DNA of 64,000 nt from Thecamonas trahens ATCC 50062. Its lineage: Eukaryota; Apusozoa; Apusomonadida; Apusomonadidae. The notes under the pieces are model-generated. The model was not told the origin of the DNA. It saw only the letters and a list, made by a program, of their open reading frames with translations, and searched no databases. Positions 1-8,476 of the stretch are shown one piece after another. Numbering within the stretch: the stretch's first letter is position 1; every line of letters starts with the position of its first letter. The position numbers and the translations under genes were made by a program. Location of the stretch: NCBI RefSeq assembly GCF_000142905.1, contig NW_013657673.1, positions 124,510 to 188,509 on the forward strand, read 5' to 3'.

Positions 1-35
1 CATCAGGCGAAACGTCTTTGTAGAAGTGATTTTGT

Positions 36-2189
36 ATGGCCATGGATATGTCGTCTGAGTCGACCATCGACTCGTATACCTATTCATTTGAAGAGTACTC
101 GGCAGAGGTCGCGCTTGATGCCGTCAACAGTGGCACCGCGGCTTCTGGCAGAGGTGCCAGTCACGGCAGCCATCCGCATCGGCGGAAGGCCTCCCACGCG
201 CACATCGGCTCGCAGAGCACTGTCTCACATGGCCTCAAGGTGGATGTGGCTGGAACCAAGGGCTCGCATCCCGAGCGGGCATTGGACTCGCCAGCCGAGT
301 CGCCGTGGTGGCGGAGAGCCGGGGCCAAGTCGACCGGGGCCTTTGTGCCTGAGCCTGCGGCCAAGCCGGACATCCCGTCGCTGCCGATGGTCGAGGCCGG
401 AGCCGGTGCGGGTGAGAACAACCTGACATGGCGCAATGTCCAATACTCGGTCGTCTCCAACGAGAACGGTGAGCAGCTGCCGATCTTGCACGGGCTGTCC
501 GGGACGGTGGCGGCTGGACAGACGCTGGCCATCCTCGGCCCGTCGGGCTCGGGCAAGACCTCGCTGCTCAACATCCTTGGCGGGCGCGTGACCGAGAACG
601 TGATCGGAGACGTGGCGCTCTCGGGCACACCGGTGACCAAGGTCTCCCGGCGCAAGGTTGGGTACGTCCTGCAGGAGGACTACCTGTTCTCGGAGCTGAG
701 CGTGAGCGAGACACTCGAGTTTGCGGCCGCGCTTTCGCTCCCGGGCTCCCTCACCGACGCGGAGCGGAGCGCGCGGGTGGAGGCGCTGGTGGCAGACTTG
801 CGGCTCTCGGCCTGCATCAACACCCGCATCGGCTCCCAGTTCAAGAAGGGCGTGTCTGGCGGCGAGAAGAAGCGGACCAACATTGCGGTCGAACTGCTGA
901 ACAACCCGGCCGTGCTTCTTCTCGACGAGCCGACGTCGGGCCTCGACGCGGCGACAGCGCTTCTACTCATCAAGCTGCTGCAGCGGCTGGCGGTCTCGCG
1001 CTCGCAGGCCGTCATCACCACCATCCACCAGCCGTCGTCGCAGATCTGGGCGCTCTTCGACTATGTACTTGTGCTTGACAAGGGGCACACGGCATACTTT
1101 GGCCCGGCGGCCGACATGATCGACACCTTTTCCACCATCGGCATCACCTTTCCGCACCACTATAACCCGGCCGATTTTGTGCTCGAGGTTGTCTCGCACG
1201 CCACCGACGAGGCGAGGACCAAGGTTCGTGCGCTCGGCCAGTCGTGCATTCCGCACGCCAGCATTGACATGCGGCTCGCTGCCATCGACACTGGTAGGTC
1301 GGGCTCGTCGTCGCCGCGCAACCGCTCGAGCAGCGACCAGTACGAGGCATCGTGGCTGCGGCAGATGTGGCTCCTCGCCAAGCGGGCGTTCAAGCAGAAC
1401 CGCGGCGACGTGCTCTCGCCGGTCAACTTTGGCCAGATCCTGACCCTCGCTGTTGTCTCGGCAGTCATCTGGTGGCAGATCGACGACACCGATGCCACCA
1501 TTCACGACCGAGTCGGCCTTCTCTTCTTTGCTACCATCTTCTGGGGCTTCTTCCCGCTCTTTCACTCGATGACCACCTTTACCATCGAGCGCGGCATCGT
1601 CAAGAAGGAGCGCGACGCCGGCATGTACTCGTGCTCGGCGTACTTTGTGGGCAAGACGCTCGCCGAGACGCCGATCCAGCTCCTGCTGCCGGCCATGTGG
1701 ATCACCGTCGTCTTCCCGTCGGCTGGCCTCTCGTCCGAGTTCTCGGCCTACCTTGTCTCGCTCCTTCTTCTTCTTCTCCACGTCGTCGCCGGGCAGTCTG
1801 TCGGCCTCATTGTTGGCACTATCTTTGTCAACGTGACCAAGGCCATGACCGTCGCCGGCACTGCGCTCCTCACTCTCATGCTCATCTCCGGCTTTTACGT
1901 CAAGACCGACAACCTTCCGTGGGATTGGCTCCGTGGCCTCCAGTACCTCTCCATCCTCAAGTATCACTGGGAGGCACAGGTTGTCAACGCCATTGCCGGC
2001 CAGACTTTTGCTTGCGTCGACGCCGCCAACCCGTCGGCCGACTTTGCCGTCTGCCCGGTCACCGAGTCGGCCATCCGCAACTTTTACGACTTTGACGTCG
2101 AGCCGTGGGCCAACGCCATGGTTCTTCTTGGCTTTGCCATCCTTGCCCGCCTAGGCGCGTACGGCATTCTCCGCCTCCGCGGCGTTTAA
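36..2189 (+). CDS. ABCG-family half transporter
   Basis: ATP-driven membrane exporter of the ABCG (white/brown) type: one nucleotide-binding domain followed by one membrane domain, which must dimerise to work. The 717-residue protein has a 130-residue Ser/Gly/His-rich N-terminal extension. Walker A is GPSGSGKT at residues 168-175, the signature VSGGEKKR begins at residue 273, and Walker B with LLLDEPTSGLD lies near 294-304. TTIHQPSSQ supplies the H-loop. HYNPADF follows the ATPase domain, as in other ABCG proteins. The C-terminal half holds about six hydrophobic segments of the ABC2 membrane type and a loop between the last two with two Cys residues. Substrate (sterol, lipid or drug) cannot be read from the sequence. 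The first in-frame ATG was taken; a second one four codons later would change little. No intron is needed. Confidence 0.93.
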   Translation: MAMDMSSESTIDSYTYSFEEYSAEVALDAVNSGTAASGRGASHGSHPHRRKASHAHIGSQSTVSHGLKVDVAGTKGSHPERALDSPAESPWWRRAGAKSTGAFVPEPAAKPDIPSLPMVEAGAGAGENNLTWRNVQYSVVSNENGEQLPILHGLSGTVAAGQTLAILGPSGSGKTSLLNILGGRVTENVIGDVALSGTPVTKVSRRKVGYVLQEDYLFSELSVSETLEFAAALSLPGSLTDAERSARVEALVADLRLSACINTRIGSQFKKGVSGGEKKRTNIAVELLNNPAVLLLDEPTSGLDAATALLLIKLLQRLAVSRSQAVITTIHQPSSQIWALFDYVLVLDKGHTAYFGPAADMIDTFSTIGITFPHHYNPADFVLEVVSHATDEARTKVRALGQSCIPHASIDMRLAAIDTGRSGSSSPRNRSSSDQYEASWLRQMWLLAKRAFKQNRGDVLSPVNFGQILTLAVVSAVIWWQIDDTDATIHDRVGLLFFATIFWGFFPLFHSMTTFTIERGIVKKERDAGMYSCSAYFVGKTLAETPIQLLLPAMWITVVFPSAGLSSEFSAYLVSLLLLLLHVVAGQSVGLIVGTIFVNVTKAMTVAGTALLTLMLISGFYVKTDNLPWDWLRGLQYLSILKYHWEAQVVNAIAGQTFACVDAANPSADFAVCPVTESAIRNFYDFDVEPWANAMVLLGFAILARLGAYGILRLRGV

Positions 2190-2324
2190 ACCGAGGACAG
2201 ACCGTGGCTGGGACTGTGCTTCCCTCTCTCGCCTCGACCGCCAATCGAACATTCCGGCTTGCGCGACAAAACCGCGCACCCTTTTTCGCCTGCGCGGCTT
2301 GGTTCGAGCTGGTCAGTCACAGTC

Positions 2325-3599
2325 ATGAGCGACACCAGTACACCCGACGGGCTACCAGGTAGCCAACTGTGCAAGGCCAGTCGAGCCAATCTGACCGATG
2401 AAGAGCGGGCGAGGCGCAAGGAGGCGGCGATGCGGGCAGCGGGCACGTGGCGGGAGGAGACGAGCCGAAGCGATGCCGAGATGCGGGTGCTCTTTCCGCG
2501 CTATCCTGCAGCCGATGGCAGTGACGACGACGACGTCTCGGCGTGGCGGATCTCGTACGCGCCGTCCGACACAGCCGGCATTGCCGCGGCTCTGGAGGTG
2601 TACGGCATGGTGGTGGTCGACGTGCTCACGTCTGACGAGGCCGACGCCACCGCTGCCGATCTGCTGGCGGATGCGTCGGCGCAGGCGAACCCAGCCAAGG
2701 CGACGGCGGCGCTCGATTTCAACGATCCGACGACATGGGAGTCGCGCAACTGGCCCAAACCCAAGTCCAAGTTCCTCTTTGGCTCGCCGGCGTTTACGCA
2801 GCTTGCCTTTGCGATGCGAACGCATCCCGCCATCTACGAGGTCTTCCGCGGCCTGTACGGCGGCGAGGAAAAGCTCTGGGCTTCCATTGACAACTGGGGC
2901 GTGATGCGAGGGACACGGAACTTGCGGATGAGGAATGAGGAGACCGGCGAGGTGGAGGACGGCGTCGAGCGGCCGCAATGGCGGACCTCGCTCGGCCCGC
3001 ACTGGGACTGCAACCCGCATCGGATCGTGGAGATCGACCGGGCCGAGGGCCACGCCCAGCGGTACCAGGGCCTGGTAGCGCTGGTCGACTGTCCGATCAC
3101 AACAGGGACCTTTGCCTGCGTCCCAGGTTCGTCGGCCTACCTCGACACCTGGGTCAGTGAGCACTTTCGCGACGGCAAGGCCGGGCTGGCCAACCGATCG
3201 GTTCGACCCAAGGCAAGCGATCCGATGGCAGCATACATGCAGCCGATCCCGCTGCGCAAGGGCCAGATGGTCATCTGGCACTTTGAGCTCCTGCATGCTA
3301 ACGTGCCAAACACCTCCAGCAACATGCGACTTATCCAGTTCATTCGCATGATGCCCGCCTGGGACGCCGAGCAGCGGGCCATGTCCCGCTCCAAGGACCG
3401 CCACTCGCCACCTAAGATCTGGAAGCGGTATCCCGAGATCGCCGACCACGTCCGCACTACTTATAGTCTCTCTTCGCTCCAGCTCCGGCTCACCGGTTTC
3501 TTGCCATGGTCCGATGACGACGACGACGACGATCCGCCTGTCGAGCCATCGACTGCAGCCGCGGCTGACTGCTGTGCCTTGAACGCCGAGACCGCCTGA
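2325..3599 (+). CDS. Phytanoyl-CoA dioxygenase (PhyH) family protein
   Basis: Predicted Fe(II)/2-oxoglutarate-dependent oxygenase of the phytanoyl-CoA dioxygenase superfamily, 424 residues. The facial triad is visible: HWD gives His226 and Asp228, and a distal His324 lies in the segment HANVPNTSSNMR, whose Arg335 is placed to bind 2-oxoglutarate. A C-terminal run of Asp residues followed by an Ala-rich tail lies outside the fold. The open frame starts at 2259, but the ATG at 2325 (MSDTSTPDG) gives a more natural N-terminus and leaves room for a 5' UTR after the ABCG stop at 2189. The substrate is unknown; members of this family hydroxylate many small molecules, so a peroxisomal phytanoyl-CoA role should not be assumed. 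No peroxisomal targeting signal is seen at the C-terminus. Confidence 0.85.
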   Translation: MSDTSTPDGLPGSQLCKASRANLTDEERARRKEAAMRAAGTWREETSRSDAEMRVLFPRYPAADGSDDDDVSAWRISYAPSDTAGIAAALEVYGMVVVDVLTSDEADATAADLLADASAQANPAKATAALDFNDPTTWESRNWPKPKSKFLFGSPAFTQLAFAMRTHPAIYEVFRGLYGGEEKLWASIDNWGVMRGTRNLRMRNEETGEVEDGVERPQWRTSLGPHWDCNPHRIVEIDRAEGHAQRYQGLVALVDCPITTGTFACVPGSSAYLDTWVSEHFRDGKAGLANRSVRPKASDPMAAYMQPIPLRKGQMVIWHFELLHANVPNTSSNMRLIQFIRMMPAWDAEQRAMSRSKDRHSPPKIWKRYPEIADHVRTTYSLSSLQLRLTGFLPWSDDDDDDDPPVEPSTAAAADCCALNAETA

Positions 3600-3822
3600 T
3601 GCTGATGTGGACGGAGGCATGACGACCACCGCAGGTGCAAACCATATCCAGTAACCCGTAAACTCCCTTCCATCCGCGTCCTAAAGCTTGCAGAGGGCCA
3701 CCCGACTGCGATGGCGCGCGCCTGCCCGCCCCTCGCGCCCGTCCGACTGCCATGCCAGCCCGCCCGTCCGCTTGCCATCCTCATCGTCCCGGCCACTCCT
3801 CTCCCGACGCGGGACGGCGGGC

Positions 3823-4773
3823 ATGGCATACCCAGCCTTCCGGACAACCTTCCACACCCCGTCGCCGTCCGAGGCACGGGCAGAGGCCGCCAAGGCCACG
3901 GTGGGCACCGGCCGCTACCGGCCGCCGCGGGCCGACGTGTGCCGGCCGGAGCTTCCGGGGCCCAACTCGCCGCTGGCACGTGGGCATCCGGTGCTGTCGT
4001 ATGCGCAGGCCATGTACGAGGATGAGGCCCGGGCGGCGTTGGCCAAGGTTGTTTCGCCCAAGCCGTGGATCGCTGCATCACACTCGCCGGACGCTGCAGA
4101 GCTGGCGGCCAAGGCGGCCAAAGCTGCCGGCCCGCTCCGCGGCCGATACCGCCCGCCGCGGGCCGACGTCTGTCGCCCTGATCTACCCGGGCCCAACTCG
4201 CCACTAGCTCGCGGACATCCGGTGCTGTCGTATGCGCAGGAGATGTATGAGGACGAGGCCCGGGCGTCGCTGGACAAGCTGCTGGCGGTCCACGGGCCGA
4301 ACTCTGTCCGGCAGCAGAGGCAGCGGCGACGGCCGAGCCCAAGCTCGCGGGGGCGATCGGGCTTGGCCCGTCCACGATCTCGCTCCCGCTCGGCCCGCCC
4401 TCGCGCCCGCTCTGGCTCGGCCCGCCCGTCTGCCTCGACCCGACGCCCCGCGGCTGATCACCGGGCATCGGCTCGCCGGGCGGCATCGACTGGCCCGCAC
4501 ACTCGCCGCCAGCCTCCGCCAACCCCTCAGCCGACCTCGGGCTACACGCCGACGTTTGCGCCGACGGTGGCGCCACCAGAGCTTGCAGCATCGGTGAGGG
4601 CGTCGGCGCAGCAGGCGTCGTTCTTTGCGCAGCAGCCGCGGCTGGCGGCACTCCCGGCATCGCCGCCATCGCACCAGGCTGCACCGTCGCCATCTTCACC
4701 GCCAGCACCCGGCTCGGCACAAGAGCTTCAGCTTTGGCGCAGCTTTCGCGACCGCGGCAGCGCGGCGTCCTGA
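3823..4773 (+). CDS. Protein of unknown function with a duplicated RYRPPRADVCRP module
   Basis: Not recognised. The 316-residue protein begins with MAYPAFRTTF and carries two copies of one module, spaced exactly 77 codons apart (3910 and 4141). Each copy reads GRYRPPRADVCRP, then LPGPNSPLARGHPVLSYAQ, then MYEDEARA, with few changes between copies. The second half is an Arg/Ser/Pro-rich low-complexity stretch and then an Ala/Pro-rich tail. The open frame extends upstream to 3688, but that part is a compositionally odd Arg/Pro stretch and the ATG at 3823 is preferred. It converges on the RPC7-like gene, with 75 bp between stop codons. The short aromatic/proline modules recall microtubule-associated repeat proteins of cilia, but this is only an impression. 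Confidence 0.6.
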   Translation: MAYPAFRTTFHTPSPSEARAEAAKATVGTGRYRPPRADVCRPELPGPNSPLARGHPVLSYAQAMYEDEARAALAKVVSPKPWIAASHSPDAAELAAKAAKAAGPLRGRYRPPRADVCRPDLPGPNSPLARGHPVLSYAQEMYEDEARASLDKLLAVHGPNSVRQQRQRRRPSPSSRGRSGLARPRSRSRSARPRARSGSARPSASTRRPAADHRASARRAASTGPHTRRQPPPTPQPTSGYTPTFAPTVAPPELAASVRASAQQASFFAQQPRLAALPASPPSHQAAPSPSSPPAPGSAQELQLWRSFRDRGSAAS

Positions 4774-4848
4774 TGGCGACGCAATGGTACTGCAATTTAT
4801 CATGCGCGGCAGGGCTTCAGCAGCCTTGCGTCGCGAGCCATGTGCGGC

Positions 4849-5457
4849 TCACAGATAGTTGTCATCACCATCATCGTCGCCTTCATCATCAAACGCATGC
4901 TCGAGGTTGTCCTCGTCGTCGTCGACATAGTTTGTGATGTAGTCGTCGCCACCAGCATCGTCGTCGTCCTCGTCGTCGAGCACATCGTCATCACCCTGCT
5001 GGTTGTCATCGTCACCAGCACCGTCGCCAGACAGCTTCTTGGACGACCCGGCCTCACCGCCATCGTTGCCGTCCTCGTCTTCGTTGTCGACCACCACATC
5101 GGCTGCGGTGGCGCCATCGTTGGTCTCGTTGTCGTCGCCTAGAGCCATGGCGGCCGACAGCGGCGTCCGCCAGGCACCGGGCAGACCCTGGCGGCCGCTC
5201 TGAGCCGCAGCTGCATTATGCGGAGCATCCGGATGAAGAAGAGGCGGAAGAACATTGTTCCGGAACGGGCGGTGAAGAGCAAGCTTGCCCATGCCCATGG
5301 TGTACGGCGGGAGGGTGTGGCCGAGCGGAGGGTACCACGGCGACTGGGCCGCCCGGGCCATCATCCGAGGCACCCGTGAGCCAAGTGGCGGGAAGATAGG
5401 CCCCGGCGTGCGGCCCTGTCGGTACGGAGCAGTGGGAATGGCACCTTGGGCAGACAT
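4849..5457 (-). CDS. RNA polymerase III subunit RPC7/Rpc31-like acidic protein
   Basis: 202-residue protein with a Pro-rich N-terminal part (GPIFPPL near residue 20, then LPPY and VLPPL segments) and a strongly acidic C-terminus. The tail has the pattern DDYITNYVDDDED followed by further Asp/Glu and ends in NYL. This closely follows the acidic end of RPC7/Rpc31, where a DY-x2-3-NYF/Y-D motif sits in an acidic tail; in Pol III this subunit belongs to the initiation subcomplex. The assignment rests on this pattern and overall layout, not on a measured alignment. The ATG at 5457 follows a CA-rich sense-strand tract that looks like the end of an intron, so a 5' exon could be missing. An alternative upstream exon (ATG near 5651, donor GTACCC) was considered but its acceptor would be weak. 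Confidence 0.55.
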   Translation of the reverse strand: MSAQGAIPTAPYRQGRTPGPIFPPLGSRVPRMMARAAQSPWYPPLGHTLPPYTMGMGKLALHRPFRNNVLPPLLHPDAPHNAAAAQSGRQGLPGAWRTPLSAAMALGDDNETNDGATAADVVVDNEDEDGNDGGEAGSSKKLSGDGAGDDDNQQGDDDVLDDEDDDDAGGDDYITNYVDDDEDNLEHAFDDEGDDDGDDNYL

Positions 5458-5695
5458 GGTGTGTGTGTGGGGTGTGTGGGGCGTGTGTGGGGTGTGTGGG
5501 GGTGTGTGGGGGTGGGGGGCGGGTGGCGTCGAGTGTGATGGCAGGCGAGACCGTGAGGCGAGAGGCGGAGAGGCGACGGGCTTCGACCAGACCATCGGCT
5601 CAGTCTCGGCAAGGGCTGAACATGGGTACGGGTGGCAAGAGTCATCTTCATTGAGCTCTGTGGCCAGATAGTCTCGGGGGGATGGGGGGGGAGGA
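5458..5695. other. GT/CA-rich spacer between RPC7-like and SAS10 genes
   Basis: Region between the RPC7-like start and the SAS10 stop. It contains a TGTGTGGGG-type low-complexity stretch at about 5459-5520. On the sense strand of the RPC7-like gene this is CA/C-rich, like the 3' ends of introns elsewhere in the window, so it may hide a 5' UTR intron. No other gene is seen. Confidence 0.4.
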
Positions 5696-8236
5696 CTACA
5701 GCTTGATGGACTTGGAGATGTCGTCCTTGATACCGCGCTCCTCGCCGCCGTAGAAGCCGCGCTCGCGGAGGTCGGCAACCTGGCTGCGGCGCTTCTTGAC
5801 GGCCTTCTCGTAGCGGATGCGACCCTTCTTGCGCGGGTTGGAGACCTCCTTGTTGCGGTGCGGGCGGAGACCTCTGTTGTTCATGATCTGGTAGCCGGCG
5901 GCGCGCTTGCCGCCGTCCATGGCAGCCTCGCGGTCGTCCATGTAGCCCTCGGGCGCCTTGCGGGCATGGATGCCGCGCGAGCTCTTGCGCTTGGAGCGCG
6001 ACGAGGTCTTGGACGCCTCGAGCGCCTGTTCGTAGAGAGCAGCGGCTTCGGGGTCGAGCGCCTTGCGCTTCTTGGTCGGGCGCGCGATGGTGTCATCGTC
6101 CGACTCGCCGCCACTGGCCTTGCGCTCGCGCTTGGCCTTGCGCCGCGCGCGTGCAGCCTCGAGCTCTGACGCGCGCTGCGAGTGCGACTTGCGGATGGGC
6201 AGGTCGACGTCGACCGAGCCCTTGGACTTGCGCTTGGCCTTGGAGCCACCCTCCATGTCGCGGACGTACTGCTCGAGCGACCGGGCCTTGGCTGCCTTGG
6301 TCGCCACCATGTCCGACCGCTCGTTGGCGATCGAAGTGATGGCCTCAAGGTCGCGGTAGTCGTCAAAGTCCTCGAGCCGGTTGAGCGACGCGAGCTTCTG
6401 CTTGCGCTCCATGGCCCTCCGCTGCTTCTTGCTCAGAATGAGCCGCGTAAAGTTCTCCTCCTCATACTTGGTCCGCTCGGCTGCCTCCTCGTCAAAGAAC
6501 TCGAGGTCCGTCACGCCTGGGTTCCGCATCTCGCGCGGCTTCTCCGAGAACTCGTCCTTGAGCGCACGGAGCATCGACGACTTGCGAAGCTTGGCCTTGA
6601 CCCGCCGCTCCTTCTTGGCCAGCCGCGCCTCCTCGGACCCGGTGTCGAGCGAGACGGCGGTGACCCGCGGCGCCCGGTACGGGGCCGCCGCCGTCGGCGG
6701 CGACGCCACGCCCGACTCGTCCGACTCGTCATCCGAGCCCGACCGGACAATATCGTCGTCCGACGAGTCCATCGCCTCAGCCTTGCGCCGCGACTTGCGC
6801 TTGCGGCCGCTCCGCGCCGGCCGCGCCCGCGCCGCAAGCGTCGAGCGGAACGCCAGCGGATCGGCCGCCATCCGGCCGGCCACGCCCTCAGCACTCGCGG
6901 CAGCCTGCAGCTCCTCGCCAGACGCCTCTGCGTTGGCCATCCGCAGCAGTTTGGACAGTTGGTACCCGAGCTTCTTGTCGAGCGGGCCGAGCTTGGTAAG
7001 CGTCACACGCAGCCGCAGCAGCTCGTCGATGACCGGATGGTCTTTGACCGACTTGCCCGACGCCTTCAGCAGGAGGTAGAACACAATGTCTGTGCAGTAC
7101 GAGAGGAGCAGGTGGAACTTGACCTGCAAGTACGAGACTCCGTCCTTGGTCAGTAGCTTGGCGGCAGCCACTGACTCGAGCAGCGGCAGCAGCTGGTCCT
7201 GCAGCACGCTGATCTTGTCGCGGAACTCGACAAGGAGCTGCAGCAGCTCGGGCGAGTCGCGCTCAAGCAGCTGGATCTGCTGCTCCAGGCTCAGCGAGTC
7301 GATGTCCTTCTCCAGTGCAGGCATGACCTTGGCGTCGAGCAGCGAACCGGCCTTGCCTCCCTTCTTGCCGCCGTCATCTGACCCAGACTCGGCCCCCGCG
7401 TCAGAGTCAGAGTCGGACGAGTCGAGCCCATAGTCACGGGCCGAGAGGCCGGCCGCGATGGCCCGCTGCTGTGCCAGCGCCGCCCGCTCCTCATCGGCCT
7501 TGACCGACACATGCTCGCCGGCCTCATCCGAGTACGAGTTCTCGTCCTCATCGGCACCGTAGTATGCCTCGCGCGAGGTGCCCCATGCCTTGGTCAGCGC
7601 CTCGGCCTCGGCCGCGTCGCCCGAGCCCTCCTCCGAGTCGTCGTCCAGCGGCTGCGCCAGCTTGCCCATCCGCCTGCGATGCTTGGCCAGCATCTCCTTC
7701 AGCCGCCGCTCCTCCAGCTCCACTGCCGTCACATACTCTGCCGACTCTTCGTCCGAGCTCGAGCCCGACGATGCTCCTCCCTTGCCCCTGCGCGCCCTGC
7801 TCGCCCCACCGCTGCTGCTGCTGCTTTCCACCACCGACGAGCTGGAAGCCGACGAGGCCTCCGACAGCGCCATGACCTCCTCCTGAACAGACCCAGACGA
7901 CGAATCTTCCGACTCGAGTGCCACTTTGTGCCGCTCATCCATAACTGTGTGAGGGATGGGAGGGAGGGAGGGTGAGTATGGGTGAGGGGACGGGGGGGGG
8001 GGGGTGGAAGGCGTGTGGGTCATCTCCCATCCTGGGCCCATCCATCCGCAGTGGGTGTGTGGGGGGAGGGGGGGCATGGTGAGGGAGGGGGGGTAGGGAA
8101 TAAGGGACAGGGAGTATGTGTGGGTGTGTGGGTGTGTATAGGCATGTAGTGTGGGCGTACACTTGTCCACTTCCTCCTTCACGTATTGGCTGCCCTCATC
8201 CTCAGAGGCACCGCGTCGGCGACTGCGGCGGCCCAT
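5696..8236 (-). CDS. UTP3: UTP3/SAS10 small-subunit processome protein
   Basis: Nucleolar U3 snoRNP/small-subunit processome component needed for 18S rRNA processing. Two exons: 8161-8236 and 5696-7944, joined across a 216-nt intron to give 774 residues. The junction creates EEVDKFMDERHK, matching the conserved EVDxF segment near the N-terminus of SAS10 proteins, which supports the splice. Residues about 230-350 form the Sas10/Utp3/C1D helical domain (QQIQLLERDSPELLQLL). The last 75 residues are the basic Sas10 C-terminal domain (NPRKKGRIRYEKAVKKRR). Between them are acidic Ser/Asp and Lys/Arg stretches typical of nucleolar proteins. The start MGRRSRRRG at 8236 is preferred over an upstream ATG at 8287. 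Confidence 0.88.
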   Translation of the reverse strand: MGRRSRRRGASEDEGSQYVKEEVDKCTPTLHAYTHPHTHTYSLSLIPYPPSLTMPPLPPHTHCGWMGPGWEMTHTPSTPPPPSPHPYSPSLPPIPHTVMDERHKVALESEDSSSGSVQEEVMALSEASSASSSSVVESSSSSGGASRARRGKGGASSGSSSDEESAEYVTAVELEERRLKEMLAKHRRRMGKLAQPLDDDSEEGSGDAAEAEALTKAWGTSREAYYGADEDENSYSDEAGEHVSVKADEERAALAQQRAIAAGLSARDYGLDSSDSDSDAGAESGSDDGGKKGGKAGSLLDAKVMPALEKDIDSLSLEQQIQLLERDSPELLQLLVEFRDKISVLQDQLLPLLESVAAAKLLTKDGVSYLQVKFHLLLSYCTDIVFYLLLKASGKSVKDHPVIDELLRLRVTLTKLGPLDKKLGYQLSKLLRMANAEASGEELQAAASAEGVAGRMAADPLAFRSTLAARARPARSGRKRKSRRKAEAMDSSDDDIVRSGSDDESDESGVASPPTAAAPYRAPRVTAVSLDTGSEEARLAKKERRVKAKLRKSSMLRALKDEFSEKPREMRNPGVTDLEFFDEEAAERTKYEEENFTRLILSKKQRRAMERKQKLASLNRLEDFDDYRDLEAITSIANERSDMVATKAAKARSLEQYVRDMEGGSKAKRKSKGSVDVDLPIRKSHSQRASELEAARARRKAKRERKASGGESDDDTIARPTKKRKALDPEAAALYEQALEASKTSSRSKRKSSRGIHARKAPEGYMDDREAAMDGGKRAAGYQIMNNRGLRPHRNKEVSNPRKKGRIRYEKAVKKRRSQVADLRERGFYGGEERGIKDDISKSIKL
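7945..8160 (-). other. Intron of UTP3/SAS10
   Basis: 216 nt, donor GTACGC, acceptor CACACAG, phase 1. Its length is a multiple of three and it has no stop in the gene's frame, so an uncritical reading keeps it as coding. The sense strand is CA- and C-rich with a C run at about 7990-8005. Confidence 0.85.
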
Positions 8237-8476
8237 GGTCTGTTGGTGGCGCTGTGAGTTGGGTGGCGATGCTTGGGCTTTGGTCAAGTTGGCGGCTGGG
8301 GATGGTTGGCCCCGTCAGCTGGGGATGTGGTCTCGCTGAGGAGGATCGGGGATATGAATTGGCGTAGTTCCTTATGAGAATGAGGTGGATGAGGCTGGGT
8401 TTGGGGCTGGGTGGGGCATGGTCTCATTTAGATTGCTCTTGCTCTTGCCTGGGGGTGGCTGTTGCGCGGCAAGCGG

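Noticed and set aside
3461-4795. 444-codon minus-strand ORF
   Set aside because: Antisense of the duplicated-module gene; Pro/Ala/Ser-rich with no motif.
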